64,000 nt of DNA from Bradyrhizobium sp. 139 (GTDB lineage: Bacteria; Pseudomonadota; Alphaproteobacteria; Rhizobiales; Xanthobacteraceae). The first letter of the stretch is position 1; the number at the start of each line of letters is the position of its first letter. Position numbers and translations under genes: made by a program. Positions 52,237 through 60,033 of the stretch are shown here, one piece after another. The stretch is taken from positions 1 through 64,000 of the forward strand of contig NZ_JADPKS010000111.1 of assembly GCF_023074175.1 (NCBI RefSeq). Reading direction: 5' to 3'. The notes below the pieces were generated by a model. The model ran no database searches and was not told the origin of the DNA. It worked only from the letters and a program-made list of their open reading frames with translations.

Positions 52237-52323
52237 CGTCATGCCCGGGCTTGCCCCGGGCATCCACGTTCCTGGCCGCTAAGAAGCAAGGCGTGGATGG
52301 CCGGGTCAAGCCCCGCCATGACG
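52237..52323. repeat. Palindromic repeat, CGTCATGCCCGGGC family, copy C
   Basis: It begins CGTCATGCCCGGGCTTG with inner ATCCACGT and GTGGATGG arms and ends GCCATGACGG. It is in the same orientation as 44135-44250 but shorter. It lies between def and fmt. Confidence 0.75.
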
Positions 52324-52340
52324 GCTGAGTGGGCGGCTAC

Positions 52341-52865
52341 TCACTCCGCGCGCTTGGCGGCTTTCTCGAATTTCTTGATCACGCGATCACGCTTGAGCTT
52401 TGACAGATAGTCGACGAACAGCACGCCGTTGAGATGGTCGATCTCGTGCTGGATGCAGGTGGCGTAGATGCCTTCGGCGTCCTCCTCGTGCACCTTGCCG
52501 TCGAGATCGGTGAAGCGCACGCGCACCTTCGCGGGACGTTCGACCTCCTCGTAATATTCGGGGATCGACAGACAGCCTTCCTCGTAGACCGACAGTTCCT
52601 CGGACGAGGCAAGGATCTCGGGATTGATGAAGACGCGCGGCTCCGGCGTGGTCTCGCCATTCTCGTCGCGCTTGGCGAGATCCATGGTGATGAGCCGCAG
52701 CGGCTGCGCGACCTGGATCGCCGCCAGCCCGATGCCGGGCGCGTCGTACATGGTCTCTAACATGTCGTCAGCAAGCTTGCGGATCTCCGGCGTGACCTTC
52801 TCGATCGGCTTGGAGACCAGACGCAGCTGCTTGTCGGGCAGGATGATGATTTCTCTGAGGGCCAT
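52341..52865 (-). CDS. def: Peptide deformylase
   Basis: This 174-residue metalloenzyme has the three PDF motifs: GIGLAAIQV, EGCLSIPEYY and QHEIDHLNGVLF. It removes the formyl group from nascent proteins with Fe2+ or Zn2+. It begins the def-fmt-truA group; the divergent gap to rmuC carries three TAACCATA repeats. Confidence 0.97.
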   Translation of the reverse strand: MALREIIILPDKQLRLVSKPIEKVTPEIRKLADDMLETMYDAPGIGLAAIQVAQPLRLITMDLAKRDENGETTPEPRVFINPEILASSEELSVYEEGCLSIPEYYEEVERPAKVRVRFTDLDGKVHEEDAEGIYATCIQHEIDHLNGVLFVDYLSKLKRDRVIKKFEKAAKRAE

Positions 52866-52929
52866 AGCCGCGATTTAAGCCGCGCGCCGGATGCGGTCAA
52901 TGCGGCGAGGAACTCCGTTAACGGTCCGC

Positions 52930-52987
52930 TAACCATAAATCTTCAGGTCTTGGTAACCATAAAGATTAGGGGGCTATTAACCATAAT
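52930..52987. promoter_or_regulatory. Three TAACCATAA repeats with 24-nt period
   Basis: TAACCATAAA at 52930, TAACCATAAA at 52954 and TAACCATAAT at 52978 are exactly 24 nt apart (start to start). The last copy includes TTAACCAT, a known form of CtrA half-site in alphaproteobacteria. They lie between divergent def and rmuC, 51 nt upstream of rmuC. A regulator may bind them on one face of the helix. Confidence 0.55.
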
Positions 52988-53037
52988 CGTTCCCTCTTCG
53001 TTCGCTCATTGCAGCGAATCGCGCTAGAAGGGCAGGC

Positions 53038-54237
53038 ATGAACGACATCATTCTCATGCTCGGCGACTGGCCGGTGCGCACGATCGATGCGCTGATCGGC
53101 TTCGGCGCCCTTGTCCTCATCCTGCTCGTAGTGATTGCGGTGGTGATCGCGCGCTCGGGACGGCGCGGCGCGGAACTCGCGGTGGCCAATGCCATTCGCG
53201 CCGACGAGCTCGAGGAGCGCGTCAGCCAGATGCTGCACGCCCAGAGCGAGGCCTCGGGCCGGGTCGATGCCATGACCCAGGCGCTGGCCGGCCGCCAGGC
53301 CGACATGGCGCGGGCGGTCAACGAGCGGCTGGATTCGGTGACCCACCGCGTCGGCCAGTCCATGGAGAACACCACCCGCAACACCATGGAGAGCCTGCAT
53401 GCGCTGCACGAGCGGCTCGGCATCATCGACAGCGCGCACAAAAATCTTACCGACCTCACCACCCAGGTCACCACCCTGCGCGATGTGCTCGCCAACAAGC
53501 AGACGCGCGGCGCGTTCGGGCAGGCGCGGATGGAGGCGATCGTCCAGGATGGCTTGCCGAAGGGCGCCTACGAATTCCAGTTCACGCTCTCGACCGGCAA
53601 ACGGCCCGACTGCGTGGTGTTCCTGCCGGACCAGCGGCCGCTCTGCATCGACGCGAAATTTCCGCTGGAAGCGATGACCGCGCTGCACGACGCCCGCACC
53701 GACGAGGAGCGGCGCATCGCCACGCAGCGGCTGCGCGGCGACGTGATGAAGCATGTCAGCGACATCGCCGAAAAATATCTCGTTACCGGCGAGACCCAGG
53801 AGATGGCGCTGATGTTCGTGCCGTCGGAATCGGTCTATGCCGAAATCCACGACGGTTTCGACGACGTGATCCAGAAGGCCTATCGCGCCCGCGTCGTGCT
53901 GGTGTCGCCCTCGCTTTTGATGCTCGCGATCCAGGTGATGCAGCAGATCATGAAGGACGCGCGCATGCGCGACGCCGCCGACCAGATCCGCACCGAAGTG
54001 ATCAAGCTCGGCGACGACCTCGGACGCCTGCGCGACCGCGTGCTGAAACTGCAGAAGCATTTTGCCGACGCCAACGAGGATGTCCGGCAAGTGCTGATCT
54101 CCGCCGACAAGATCGAGAAGCGCGCGGGGAGAATCGAGGAACTCGATTTCAGCAAGACCGATGCGCCCGAAGGCCCGCATCTGGTGGCGACCGGAGCGCC
54201 GGAGCTGTTTCCGAGGAAGCTCCAGGCGGGGGAGTAG
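53038..54237 (+). CDS. rmuC: DNA recombination protein RmuC
   Basis: This 399-residue protein has one N-terminal TM (IGFGALVLILLVVIAVVIA), a coiled coil (about 45-130), and a nuclease-like core: RGAFGQARMEAIVQDGLP, PDCVVFLPDQRPLCIDAKFP-LEA and ALMFVPSESVYAEIHDGF. RmuC limits inversions between short repeats, of interest given the many repeats here. ATG 53038 follows GGGCAGGC. Confidence 0.93.
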   Translation: MNDIILMLGDWPVRTIDALIGFGALVLILLVVIAVVIARSGRRGAELAVANAIRADELEERVSQMLHAQSEASGRVDAMTQALAGRQADMARAVNERLDSVTHRVGQSMENTTRNTMESLHALHERLGIIDSAHKNLTDLTTQVTTLRDVLANKQTRGAFGQARMEAIVQDGLPKGAYEFQFTLSTGKRPDCVVFLPDQRPLCIDAKFPLEAMTALHDARTDEERRIATQRLRGDVMKHVSDIAEKYLVTGETQEMALMFVPSESVYAEIHDGFDDVIQKAYRARVVLVSPSLLMLAIQVMQQIMKDARMRDAADQIRTEVIKLGDDLGRLRDRVLKLQKHFADANEDVRQVLISADKIEKRAGRIEELDFSKTDAPEGPHLVATGAPELFPRKLQAGE

Positions 54238-54250
54238 GATTGTAGTACTA

Positions 54251-54348
54251 CGTCATGCCCCGCGGAGGCGGGGCATCCAGTACGCCGCGGCGGTAGTGAT
54301 TGAGCCGAGACGCTGGTGAGTACTGGATCGTCCGCCTTCGGACGATGA
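54251..54348. repeat. Palindromic repeat, CCAGTAC family, copy 2 (left of the GIY-YIG gene)
   Basis: It starts CGTCATGCCCCGCGGAGG, then CATCCAGTACGCCGCGG, and ends GTACTGGATCGTCCGCC then GGACGATGA. It has two end hairpins and CCAGTAC/GTACTGG inner arms. About nine of ten bases match the copy at 54671-54769, in direct orientation. Confidence 0.85.
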
Positions 54349-54364
54349 TAGGGAGAGGTGGCGA

Positions 54365-54667
54365 ATGGGAGAGCGCTACTACTACGTCTACATTCTCGCC
54401 AGCAAGATCGGCGGCACGCTTTACATCGGCGTGACGAATGATCTGATCCGACGGGTGGCGGAACATAAAGCGAAATTGATCGAGAGCTTCACGGAGAAGT
54501 ACGACGTCGCGACGCTGGTCTACTTCGAACAGTTCGACGATCCGGAGAATGCGATCAAGCGGGAGAAGCGGCTCAAGAAGTGGAATCGCGCGTGGAAAAT
54601 TCGATTGATTGAAAAGAGCAATCCGAATTGGGATGATCTTTATCCCGGGATAGCCGGCCCACCATGA
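54365..54667 (+). CDS. GIY-YIG domain nuclease-like protein
   Basis: This 100-residue protein is one GIY-YIG domain: RYYYVYILASKIGGTLYIGV (the two Tyr-containing strands), TNDLIRRVAEHK (conserved Arg and His) and FDDPENAIKREKRLKKWNR (metal-binding Glu and basic tail). The core catalytic residues are present. It starts 17 nt after one copy of a palindromic repeat and ends 4 nt before another. Similar UPF0213-like proteins are multi-copy in bradyrhizobia. A role in cutting or moving the flanking repeats is a hypothesis. Confidence 0.88.
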   Translation: MGERYYYVYILASKIGGTLYIGVTNDLIRRVAEHKAKLIESFTEKYDVATLVYFEQFDDPENAIKREKRLKKWNRAWKIRLIEKSNPNWDDLYPGIAGPP

Positions 54668-54670
54668 GGC

Positions 54671-54769
54671 CGTCATGCCCCGCGCAGGCGGGGCATCCAG
54701 TACGCCGCGAGGATCGTGATTGACCGAAGTGCCGGTGAGTACTGGATCGTCCGCCTTCGCGGACGATGA
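54671..54769. repeat. Palindromic repeat, CCAGTAC family, copy 3 (right of the GIY-YIG gene)
   Basis: It starts CGTCATGCCCCGCGCAGG, then CATCCAGTACGCCGCG, and ends GTACTGGATCGTCCGCC then GCGGACGATGA. It is in the same orientation as 54251-54348. The second hairpin here is complete (TCCGCCTTCGCGGA), whereas copy 2 has lost one base pair. Confidence 0.85.
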
Positions 54770-54846
54770 CACCGAGGGATGTTGAGAGCTTTCGACTCGC
54801 TAGCGTCACAAGAGCCTTTTCAGCCAGAATCTGCTAACACCTCCCC

Positions 54847-56211
54847 ATGACCGCACCCGACGCGACCTCCGCCACCCGCACCGATACCCCAACCGCGTCC
54901 TGGCGCGACAGCCTGGCCGTTTACCTGCAACCGCGGGTGCTGATCGTGCTGTTCCTCGGCTTCTCGTCAGGGCTGCCGCTGGCGCTGTCGGGATCGACAC
55001 TGCTGGTGTGGATGCGGGAAGCCGGGGTTGATCTCAAAACCATCGGCCTGTTCGCGCTGGTCGGAACGCCCTACACGCTGAAATTCCTGTGGGCGCCGCT
55101 GGTGGATGCGCTGCATGTGCCGCTGTTTACCCGCGCCTTCGGGCGGCGGCGCGGCTGGCTCTTGTTCTCGCAACTCTTGCTGATCATCGCGATCCTGCTG
55201 CTGGCCCTCACCGATCCTGCGCGCTCGCCGTTCTACGTCGCACTCGGCGCGCTGCTGGTGGCGACGACGTCATCGACCCAAGACATCGTGGTCGACGCGT
55301 TCCGCGTCGAGAGCCTGCCGGAGAGCGAGCAGGCGGCCGGCATGGCCGCCTATGTCGCGGCCTATCGTATCGGCATGCTGATCTCGACCGCAGGCGCACT
55401 GTTCATCGTCTCGGGCTTCGAGAGCACCGGCATTGCGCGACAATCGGCCTGGATGTGGGGCTATGTGGTGATGGCGGCGATGGTGCTGATCGGGACGATC
55501 ACCGCGCTGGTCGCAACCGAGCCCGAGCAGTCGGTGCGGGCGGAAGCTGCGACACAAAGCGAGACGGCGTTCGCGCGCGTTCTGCGCGCGGCAATCGGGG
55601 CCTTCTCGGAATTCTTGATGCGCAAGGACGCGCTCGCCGCTCTCGCCTTCGTCGTGCTGTTCAAGTTCACCGATGCCTTCTCCGGCACGATGACCGCGCC
55701 GTTTGTGATCGACCTCGGCTTTTCCCGCAACGACTATGCGGCGATCGTGAAGGGCGTTGGTCTCGCTGCAACGCTGATCGGCGGCTTTGCCGGCGGCTTC
55801 GTCGCACGGCGCTATTCGCTTGCGACGAGCCTGTGGATCGGCGGCATGGTGCAGGCGCTCGCCAACCTCTCCTTCTCCTGGCTGGCATTCGTCGGCACCA
55901 GTCAATGGGCGCTGGCCTTTGCCATCACCTGCGAGAACTTTACTAGCGCCATCGGCACCGTGATCTTCGTCGCCTATCTCTCCGCGCTGTGCCAGAATCC
56001 GCTGCACACGGCGACACAATACGCGCTGCTCACCGCGCTCGCCGCGGTCGGGCGCACATATCTGTCAGCGAGTGCGGGCTTCGTCGCGGACACGACGGGC
56101 TGGCCGCTGTTCTTCGTGATCTGCGTGCTGGTCGCGATCCCCAGCCTCATACTGCTGGCCTGGCTGCAGAAGCGCGGGCATTTCGAGGCGCTGGGGCCGG
56201 TGCGGGTTTAG
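54847..56211 (+). CDS. AmpG-like muropeptide MFS transporter
   Basis: This 454-residue protein has 12-14 helices and the AmpG family pattern: LFLGFSSGLPLALSGSTLLV, WMREAGVDLKTIGLFALVG, KFLWAPLVDAL, GRRRGWLLFSQLLL and ATTSSTQDIVVDAFRVE. AmpG imports anhydromuropeptides for cell-wall recycling and can influence AmpC induction. It follows the repeat/GIY-YIG block by 77 nt and is monocistronic. AmpG paralogues with other substrates exist, so the substrate is inferred. Confidence 0.87.
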   Translation: MTAPDATSATRTDTPTASWRDSLAVYLQPRVLIVLFLGFSSGLPLALSGSTLLVWMREAGVDLKTIGLFALVGTPYTLKFLWAPLVDALHVPLFTRAFGRRRGWLLFSQLLLIIAILLLALTDPARSPFYVALGALLVATTSSTQDIVVDAFRVESLPESEQAAGMAAYVAAYRIGMLISTAGALFIVSGFESTGIARQSAWMWGYVVMAAMVLIGTITALVATEPEQSVRAEAATQSETAFARVLRAAIGAFSEFLMRKDALAALAFVVLFKFTDAFSGTMTAPFVIDLGFSRNDYAAIVKGVGLAATLIGGFAGGFVARRYSLATSLWIGGMVQALANLSFSWLAFVGTSQWALAFAITCENFTSAIGTVIFVAYLSALCQNPLHTATQYALLTALAAVGRTYLSASAGFVADTTGWPLFFVICVLVAIPSLILLAWLQKRGHFEALGPVRV

Positions 56212-56214
56212 GCT

Positions 56215-56310
56215 GCCGTAGGGTGGGCAAAGGCGCAAGGCGCCGTGCCCACCATCGCGCCGAAAGTTCGAGGAGATGGTGGGCACGCTTCGCTTTGCCC
56301 ACCCTACGGC
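56215..56310. repeat. Palindromic repeat (GCCGTAGGGTGGGCAAAG type)
   Basis: Arms GCCGTAGGGTGGGCAAAG and CTTTGCCCACCCTACGGC with inner GTGCCCACCATC / GATGGTGGGCAC form a 96-bp double hairpin. It begins 4 nt after the AmpG-like stop and sits between convergent genes, where it could end transcription both ways. Confidence 0.85.
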
Positions 56311-56327
56311 ATCTCGATCCAATGCCC

Positions 56328-56765
56328 CTACTGCTTCCTGATCAAACTCCACTTCGTGATCACGGCCTCGCTCATCTGGCCGGGATCGCTGGCGCAGGCG
56401 ACCTCGTCGACCTTGACCGAGATCTCCTTGCCGGCAAACGTCTTCAGCTGCGCGGCCTGGGCATCGCCGCTCGGAACGAGCTGGAACGTCTCGGGACCCG
56501 TCTCGAGATTGCACAGGCCGCTCGGCGCCGGCAGACGGCGCGGCTCGGAGGTGATCTGGTAGGTCGCAACCCTCTTGCCGGCATTCTTGACGTCGCGCAC
56601 TTTCATTGCGTTCAATTCGCCCGAGAGCACATCGCCGGTATTGATCGGCTTGCCGGGTTTTGGCGGCGGCGGCGCCTCGTCGCCCTGCTGCGCGGAGATG
56701 GCCGGGGTCACCAGCATCATCATCATCGCGGCCAAAGCCAATCGTGTGGCGAAAAGTTTCGTCAT
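56328..56765 (-). CDS. Exported hypothetical protein
   Basis: This 145-residue protein has a signal peptide (MTKLFATRLALAAMMMMLVT, cleaved near AISAQ), a Pro-rich linker EAPPPPKPGKP, and a beta-rich domain with two Cys (SGLCNLETGPETFQ and DEVACASDPGQMSE). It is probably a small periplasmic protein with one disulfide. No family recognised. It follows recR by 26 nt on the same strand. Confidence 0.7.
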   Translation of the reverse strand: MTKLFATRLALAAMMMMLVTPAISAQQGDEAPPPPKPGKPINTGDVLSGELNAMKVRDVKNAGKRVATYQITSEPRRLPAPSGLCNLETGPETFQLVPSGDAQAAQLKTFAGKEISVKVDEVACASDPGQMSEAVITKWSLIRKQ

Positions 56766-56791
56766 GTCGTCCGTTCCGTAAGTCTGGATGG

Positions 56792-57394
56792 CTAGAACAG
56801 GGTGCGCTGCCGCATCGCAGCCGATAGCGTACCTTCATCGAGATAATCAAGCTCGCCGCCGACCGGCACGCCATGCGCAAGCCGGGTTACTTTTACGTTG
56901 GCGTCCTGAAGGAGATCGGTGATGTAATGCGCCGTGGTCTGGCCGTCGACCGTGGCGTTGAGCGCCAGGATGATCTCGTGCACCTGTGCATCATGCGCAC
57001 GCGCCACCAGCGCGTCGATAGTGAGGTCCTGCGGACCGACGCCGTCCAGCGGCGACAATGTCGCGCCCAGCACGTGATAGCGCCCTTGAGTGGCGTTGGC
57101 CCGCTCCAGCGCCCAGAGATCGGCGACGTCGGCGACGACGACGATAATGGTCGGATCGCGCTTCGGGTCGATGCAGACGGTGCAGGGATTTTGGGTATCG
57201 ATGTTGCCGCAGATCTTGCAGACCTGGACCTTGTCGAGCGCGACCTGCAAGGCCGAAGACAACGGCATCATCAGAGCTTCGCGCTTCTTGATCAGGTGCA
57301 GCGCCGCACGCCGCGCCGAGCGCGGACCGAGGCCCGGCAGCCGCGCGAGGAGCTGGACCAGCCGCTCGATTTCGGGACCTGCAACCGAACCCAT
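56792..57394 (-). CDS. recR: Recombination mediator protein RecR
   Basis: This 200-residue protein has an HhH-type LARLPGLGPRSARRAALHL, a zinc finger CKICGNIDTQNPCTVC and a Toprim domain (VVVADVADLWALE to HEIILALNATVDGQTTA). It works with RecFO to load RecA at gaps. It is one base from ybaB, in the dnaX-ybaB-recR order seen in many bacteria. Confidence 0.96.
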   Translation of the reverse strand: MGSVAGPEIERLVQLLARLPGLGPRSARRAALHLIKKREALMMPLSSALQVALDKVQVCKICGNIDTQNPCTVCIDPKRDPTIIVVVADVADLWALERANATQGRYHVLGATLSPLDGVGPQDLTIDALVARAHDAQVHEIILALNATVDGQTTAHYITDLLQDANVKVTRLAHGVPVGGELDYLDEGTLSAAMRQRTLF

Positions 57395-57395
57395 C

Positions 57396-57716
57396 TTATT
57401 GGCCGAACATCCCCGGCGGCAGGCTGAGCCCGCCCGTGAGCGCCTGCATCTTCTCCTGCATGGCCGTCTCGGCTTTGCGACGGGCGTCGGCGAGCGCGGT
57501 GACGAGCAGATCCTCGAGCACCTCGCGCTCTTCAGGCTTCATCAGCGAGGGATCGATCTTGATGCCCTTCACGTCCATCTTCGCGGTCATGCGCACGGCG
57601 ACGAGACCGCCGCCGGAGATGCCCTCGACCTCGACGTTCGAGAGCTGGTCCTGCATCTCCTGCATCTTGGATTGCAGCTGCTGCGCCTGTTTCATCATGC
57701 CGAAAATATCGACCAT
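57396..57716 (-). CDS. YbaB/EbfC family nucleoid-associated protein
   Basis: This 106-residue protein has the YbaB pattern: MMKQAQQLQSKMQEMQDQLS, VEVEGISGGGLVAVRMTAKM and DLLVTALADARRKAET. It forms a tweezer-like dimer that binds DNA. It lies between dnaX and recR; its end is one base from the recR start. Confidence 0.95.
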   Translation of the reverse strand: MVDIFGMMKQAQQLQSKMQEMQDQLSNVEVEGISGGGLVAVRMTAKMDVKGIKIDPSLMKPEEREVLEDLLVTALADARRKAETAMQEKMQALTGGLSLPPGMFGQ

Positions 57717-57733
57717 CGGTGCTGTCCTTGGTT

Positions 57734-57757
57734 GGCGCGATGAATCATCATCGCGCC
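57734..57757. other. Perfect hairpin between dnaX and ybaB
   Basis: GGCGCGATGA - ATCA - TCATCGCGCC forms a perfect 10-bp stem with a 4-nt loop. No T-rich tail follows on the minus strand, so it may be a partial terminator, an mRNA-processing signal or a dispersed repeat. Confidence 0.5.
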
Positions 57758-57772
57758 TTCGCTTATTGTTTT

Positions 57773-57821
57773 GAGCATGATCTAATCGGAAAACCGCTTC
57801 ACACTTTTCCGGATCATGCTC
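57773..57821. repeat. GAGCATGATC-type palindromic repeat
   Basis: GAGCATGATC (57773-57782) and GATCATGCTC (57812-57821) flank GGAAAACCGCTTCACACTTT-like sequence with GGAAAA/TTTTCC inner arms. This element is widespread in rhizobial intergenic DNA. Here its last base is the first base of the dnaX stop codon complement. Confidence 0.85.
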
Positions 57822-59659
57822 TAGAGATCGTCGCCGTCGGAACCGTCGGGCGGATCGTCACTGCCATAGTCGGCATTAATATTGGCCTCCGGCGCCTCGG
57901 GGGCAAGCCTGCGGACCTCGACGACCTTCGCACCGGGAAACCGCGACAGCACCTCCTGCACGCGCGGATCAGCTTCGGCAGAGCGCGCATGTTCCTGCTT
58001 CGCGGCCTGATTCACCGAGCGCAGCGTCGGCTGGCCCTGCTCGTTGGAGACGATCACCGTCCAGCGGCGGCCGGTCCAGAGCTCGAACTTGCGCGCGAGC
58101 TCGGAGATCATGGTCTTGGAGGCGCTAGGCTCGAGCGCGACTTCCAGCCGGCCCTCCTCGAAACGGACGAGGCGCATGTCGCCTTCCAGCGCACCCTTGG
58201 TCATGAGGTCGCGCTTCTGCCCCGCGAGCGCGACGAGCTGGGTGAAGCTCGTGATGCGCAGCTGGGGTGCGGCCGCTTGCGGATCCGGCGCGGGCGCCGC
58301 CATCTGCGGCCGGGCAGCGCCGCCGCCGAACGCGGACGGTGATGAGGTCGGTGCGCGCATGGGCGCAGCCGAGGCAGCCGGCGCTGCGGAGGCCACCGGC
58401 GCACCCGGCGCGCCGCTGCGCGCGGCGCTTGCGCCGCTCACGACCGGCGAGCCGCCGCCGTTGTGCTCCAGCATCCTGAGCGCTTCGTCCGGCGTCGGCA
58501 GGTCGGCGACATAGGCGATGCGCACCAGCACCATCTCGGCGGCAGCCGCGGGACGTGTCGCGGCCTGCACCTCGGTAATGCCCTTGAGCAGCATCTGCCA
58601 CATCCGCGACAGTACACGCATGGAGATCTTCGAGGCGAAATCCCGCGCGCGCACGCGCTCGGTCTCGCCATAGGCGACGTTGTCGGCGGTCGCCGGCACG
58701 ATCTTCACACGGGTGACGAAATTGACGAATTCGGCGAGATCCGAGAGCACGACGATCGGATCGGCTCCGACGTCGTACTGGTCGCGAAACTCCTTGAACG
58801 CAGACGCGATATCGCCACGCGCCAAGGAGTCAAAGAGGTCGATGACGCGGGTGCGGTCGGCGAGCCCCAGCATCTGCCTGACCGCATCGGCCTTCACGGT
58901 GCCTGCCGCATGCGCGATCGCCTGATCGAGCAGCGACAGCGAATCGCGCACCGACCCTTCGGCGGCGCGCGCGATGATGCCGAGCGCTTCCGGCTCGATC
59001 TCGACGTTTTCTTTGGCCGCGATGTTGGCGAGATGCTTCATCAGCACGTCGGCCTCGACGCGGCGCAGGTCAAAACGCTGGCAGCGCGACAGCACGGTCA
59101 CGGGAACCTTGCGGATCTCTGTGGTGGCGAACACGAATTTGGCGTGTTCCGGCGGCTCTTCCAGCGTCTTCAGGAAGGCGTTGAACGCCGCCGTCGACAG
59201 CATGTGGACTTCGTCGATGATGTAGACCTTGTAGCGGGCGCTGGCCGGCGCATAGCGCACGCTGTCATTGATCTGGCGGACGTCATCAACGCCGGTGTGC
59301 GAGGCGGCGTCCATCTCCAGCACGTCCATGTGCCGGCTTTCCATGATCGCCTGGCAATGCACGCCGAGGGTCGGCATGTGAACGGTCGGCCCCTTCACCG
59401 CACCATCCGGCATCTCGTAGTTGAGCGCGCGGGCGAGAATGCGCGCGGTGGTGGTCTTGCCGACGCCGCGGACGCCGGTGAGAATCCACGCCTGCGGGAT
59501 GCGCCCGGTCTCGAACGCGTTGGAGACGGTGCGGACCACGGCGTCCTGGCCGATCAGATCGTCGAAGCTGGAGGGGCGGTATTTGCGTGCCAGGACCCGA
59601 TAGGGCGTGCCGGCCTGGCCGGCGCTGTCAGGATTGGAAGGGGCGCCAGCGTCGGTCAT
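57821..59659 (-). CDS. dnaX: DNA polymerase III subunits gamma/tau
   Basis: This 612-residue clamp-loader ATPase has YRVLARKYRPSSFDDLIGQD, Walker A GVRGVGKTT, Walker B VYIIDEVHMLS, sensor 1 FVFATTEIRKVP and SRC. The usual four-Cys zinc module after Walker A is missing: the segment reads ALNYEMPDGAVKGPTVHMPT then LGVHCQAIMESRHMDV, with one Cys. The C-terminal tau part is Ala/Pro-rich. ATG 59659 (MTDAGAPSN) is preferred to a frame extending through the SRP RNA side. No obvious frameshift signal for gamma was identified. Confidence 0.95.
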   Translation of the reverse strand: MTDAGAPSNPDSAGQAGTPYRVLARKYRPSSFDDLIGQDAVVRTVSNAFETGRIPQAWILTGVRGVGKTTTARILARALNYEMPDGAVKGPTVHMPTLGVHCQAIMESRHMDVLEMDAASHTGVDDVRQINDSVRYAPASARYKVYIIDEVHMLSTAAFNAFLKTLEEPPEHAKFVFATTEIRKVPVTVLSRCQRFDLRRVEADVLMKHLANIAAKENVEIEPEALGIIARAAEGSVRDSLSLLDQAIAHAAGTVKADAVRQMLGLADRTRVIDLFDSLARGDIASAFKEFRDQYDVGADPIVVLSDLAEFVNFVTRVKIVPATADNVAYGETERVRARDFASKISMRVLSRMWQMLLKGITEVQAATRPAAAAEMVLVRIAYVADLPTPDEALRMLEHNGGGSPVVSGASAARSGAPGAPVASAAPAASAAPMRAPTSSPSAFGGGAARPQMAAPAPDPQAAAPQLRITSFTQLVALAGQKRDLMTKGALEGDMRLVRFEEGRLEVALEPSASKTMISELARKFELWTGRRWTVIVSNEQGQPTLRSVNQAAKQEHARSAEADPRVQEVLSRFPGAKVVEVRRLAPEAPEANINADYGSDDPPDGSDGDDL

Positions 59660-59754
59660 CGGTCGATCCGCAATGAAGTGTCTTTCGGCCGGCGTTTGCG
59701 GAAAGGAGCGCGCTGGCGGCCCGTGCCGCCGGCGCAATTCGCTCGGAAAAACAG

Positions 59755-59855
59755 GTAGGAGACTGACGAGCGACCCGATCCGGACCTCGTTAGGGCTGCT
59801 TCCTTCCGGACCTGACCCGGTTGGCGAGTGGCTCGTCCACCGCCAATCTCCCGGT
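59755..59855 (-). ncRNA. ffs: Signal recognition particle RNA (4.5S type)
   Basis: On the minus strand the region contains the SRP domain IV core GGTCAGGTCCGGAAGG then AAGCAGCC, the most conserved SRP RNA sequence. Outer pairing GACGAGC / GCTCGTC and GGGAGA / TCTCC closes the hairpin, giving about 100 nt. A run of five T follows near 59747-59751, fitting termination. It binds Ffh to target membrane proteins. Exact ends are estimated from pairing. Confidence 0.9.
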
Positions 59856-60033
59856 CCCTATTTGGGGCCAAAAGGACTGGAAAGCAAGCGGGTATCGGCT
59901 TGAAAGGCTTGATCTTGCCCAGCATCCGGGCAACTCCCGGTCTGCCCAGCCGATAGGCTGTGCTTTCGCTGCCGGAGGCGCCTTGGTAAGAACGCTGCCG
60001 GAACTCCATCCAACAGAAAAGCGATTGATCCCA

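Noticed and set aside
52930..52987. Replication-origin iterons (DnaA boxes)
   Set aside because: The core TAACCATAA does not match the DnaA box TTATCCACA, and no origin-linked genes lie at this spot.
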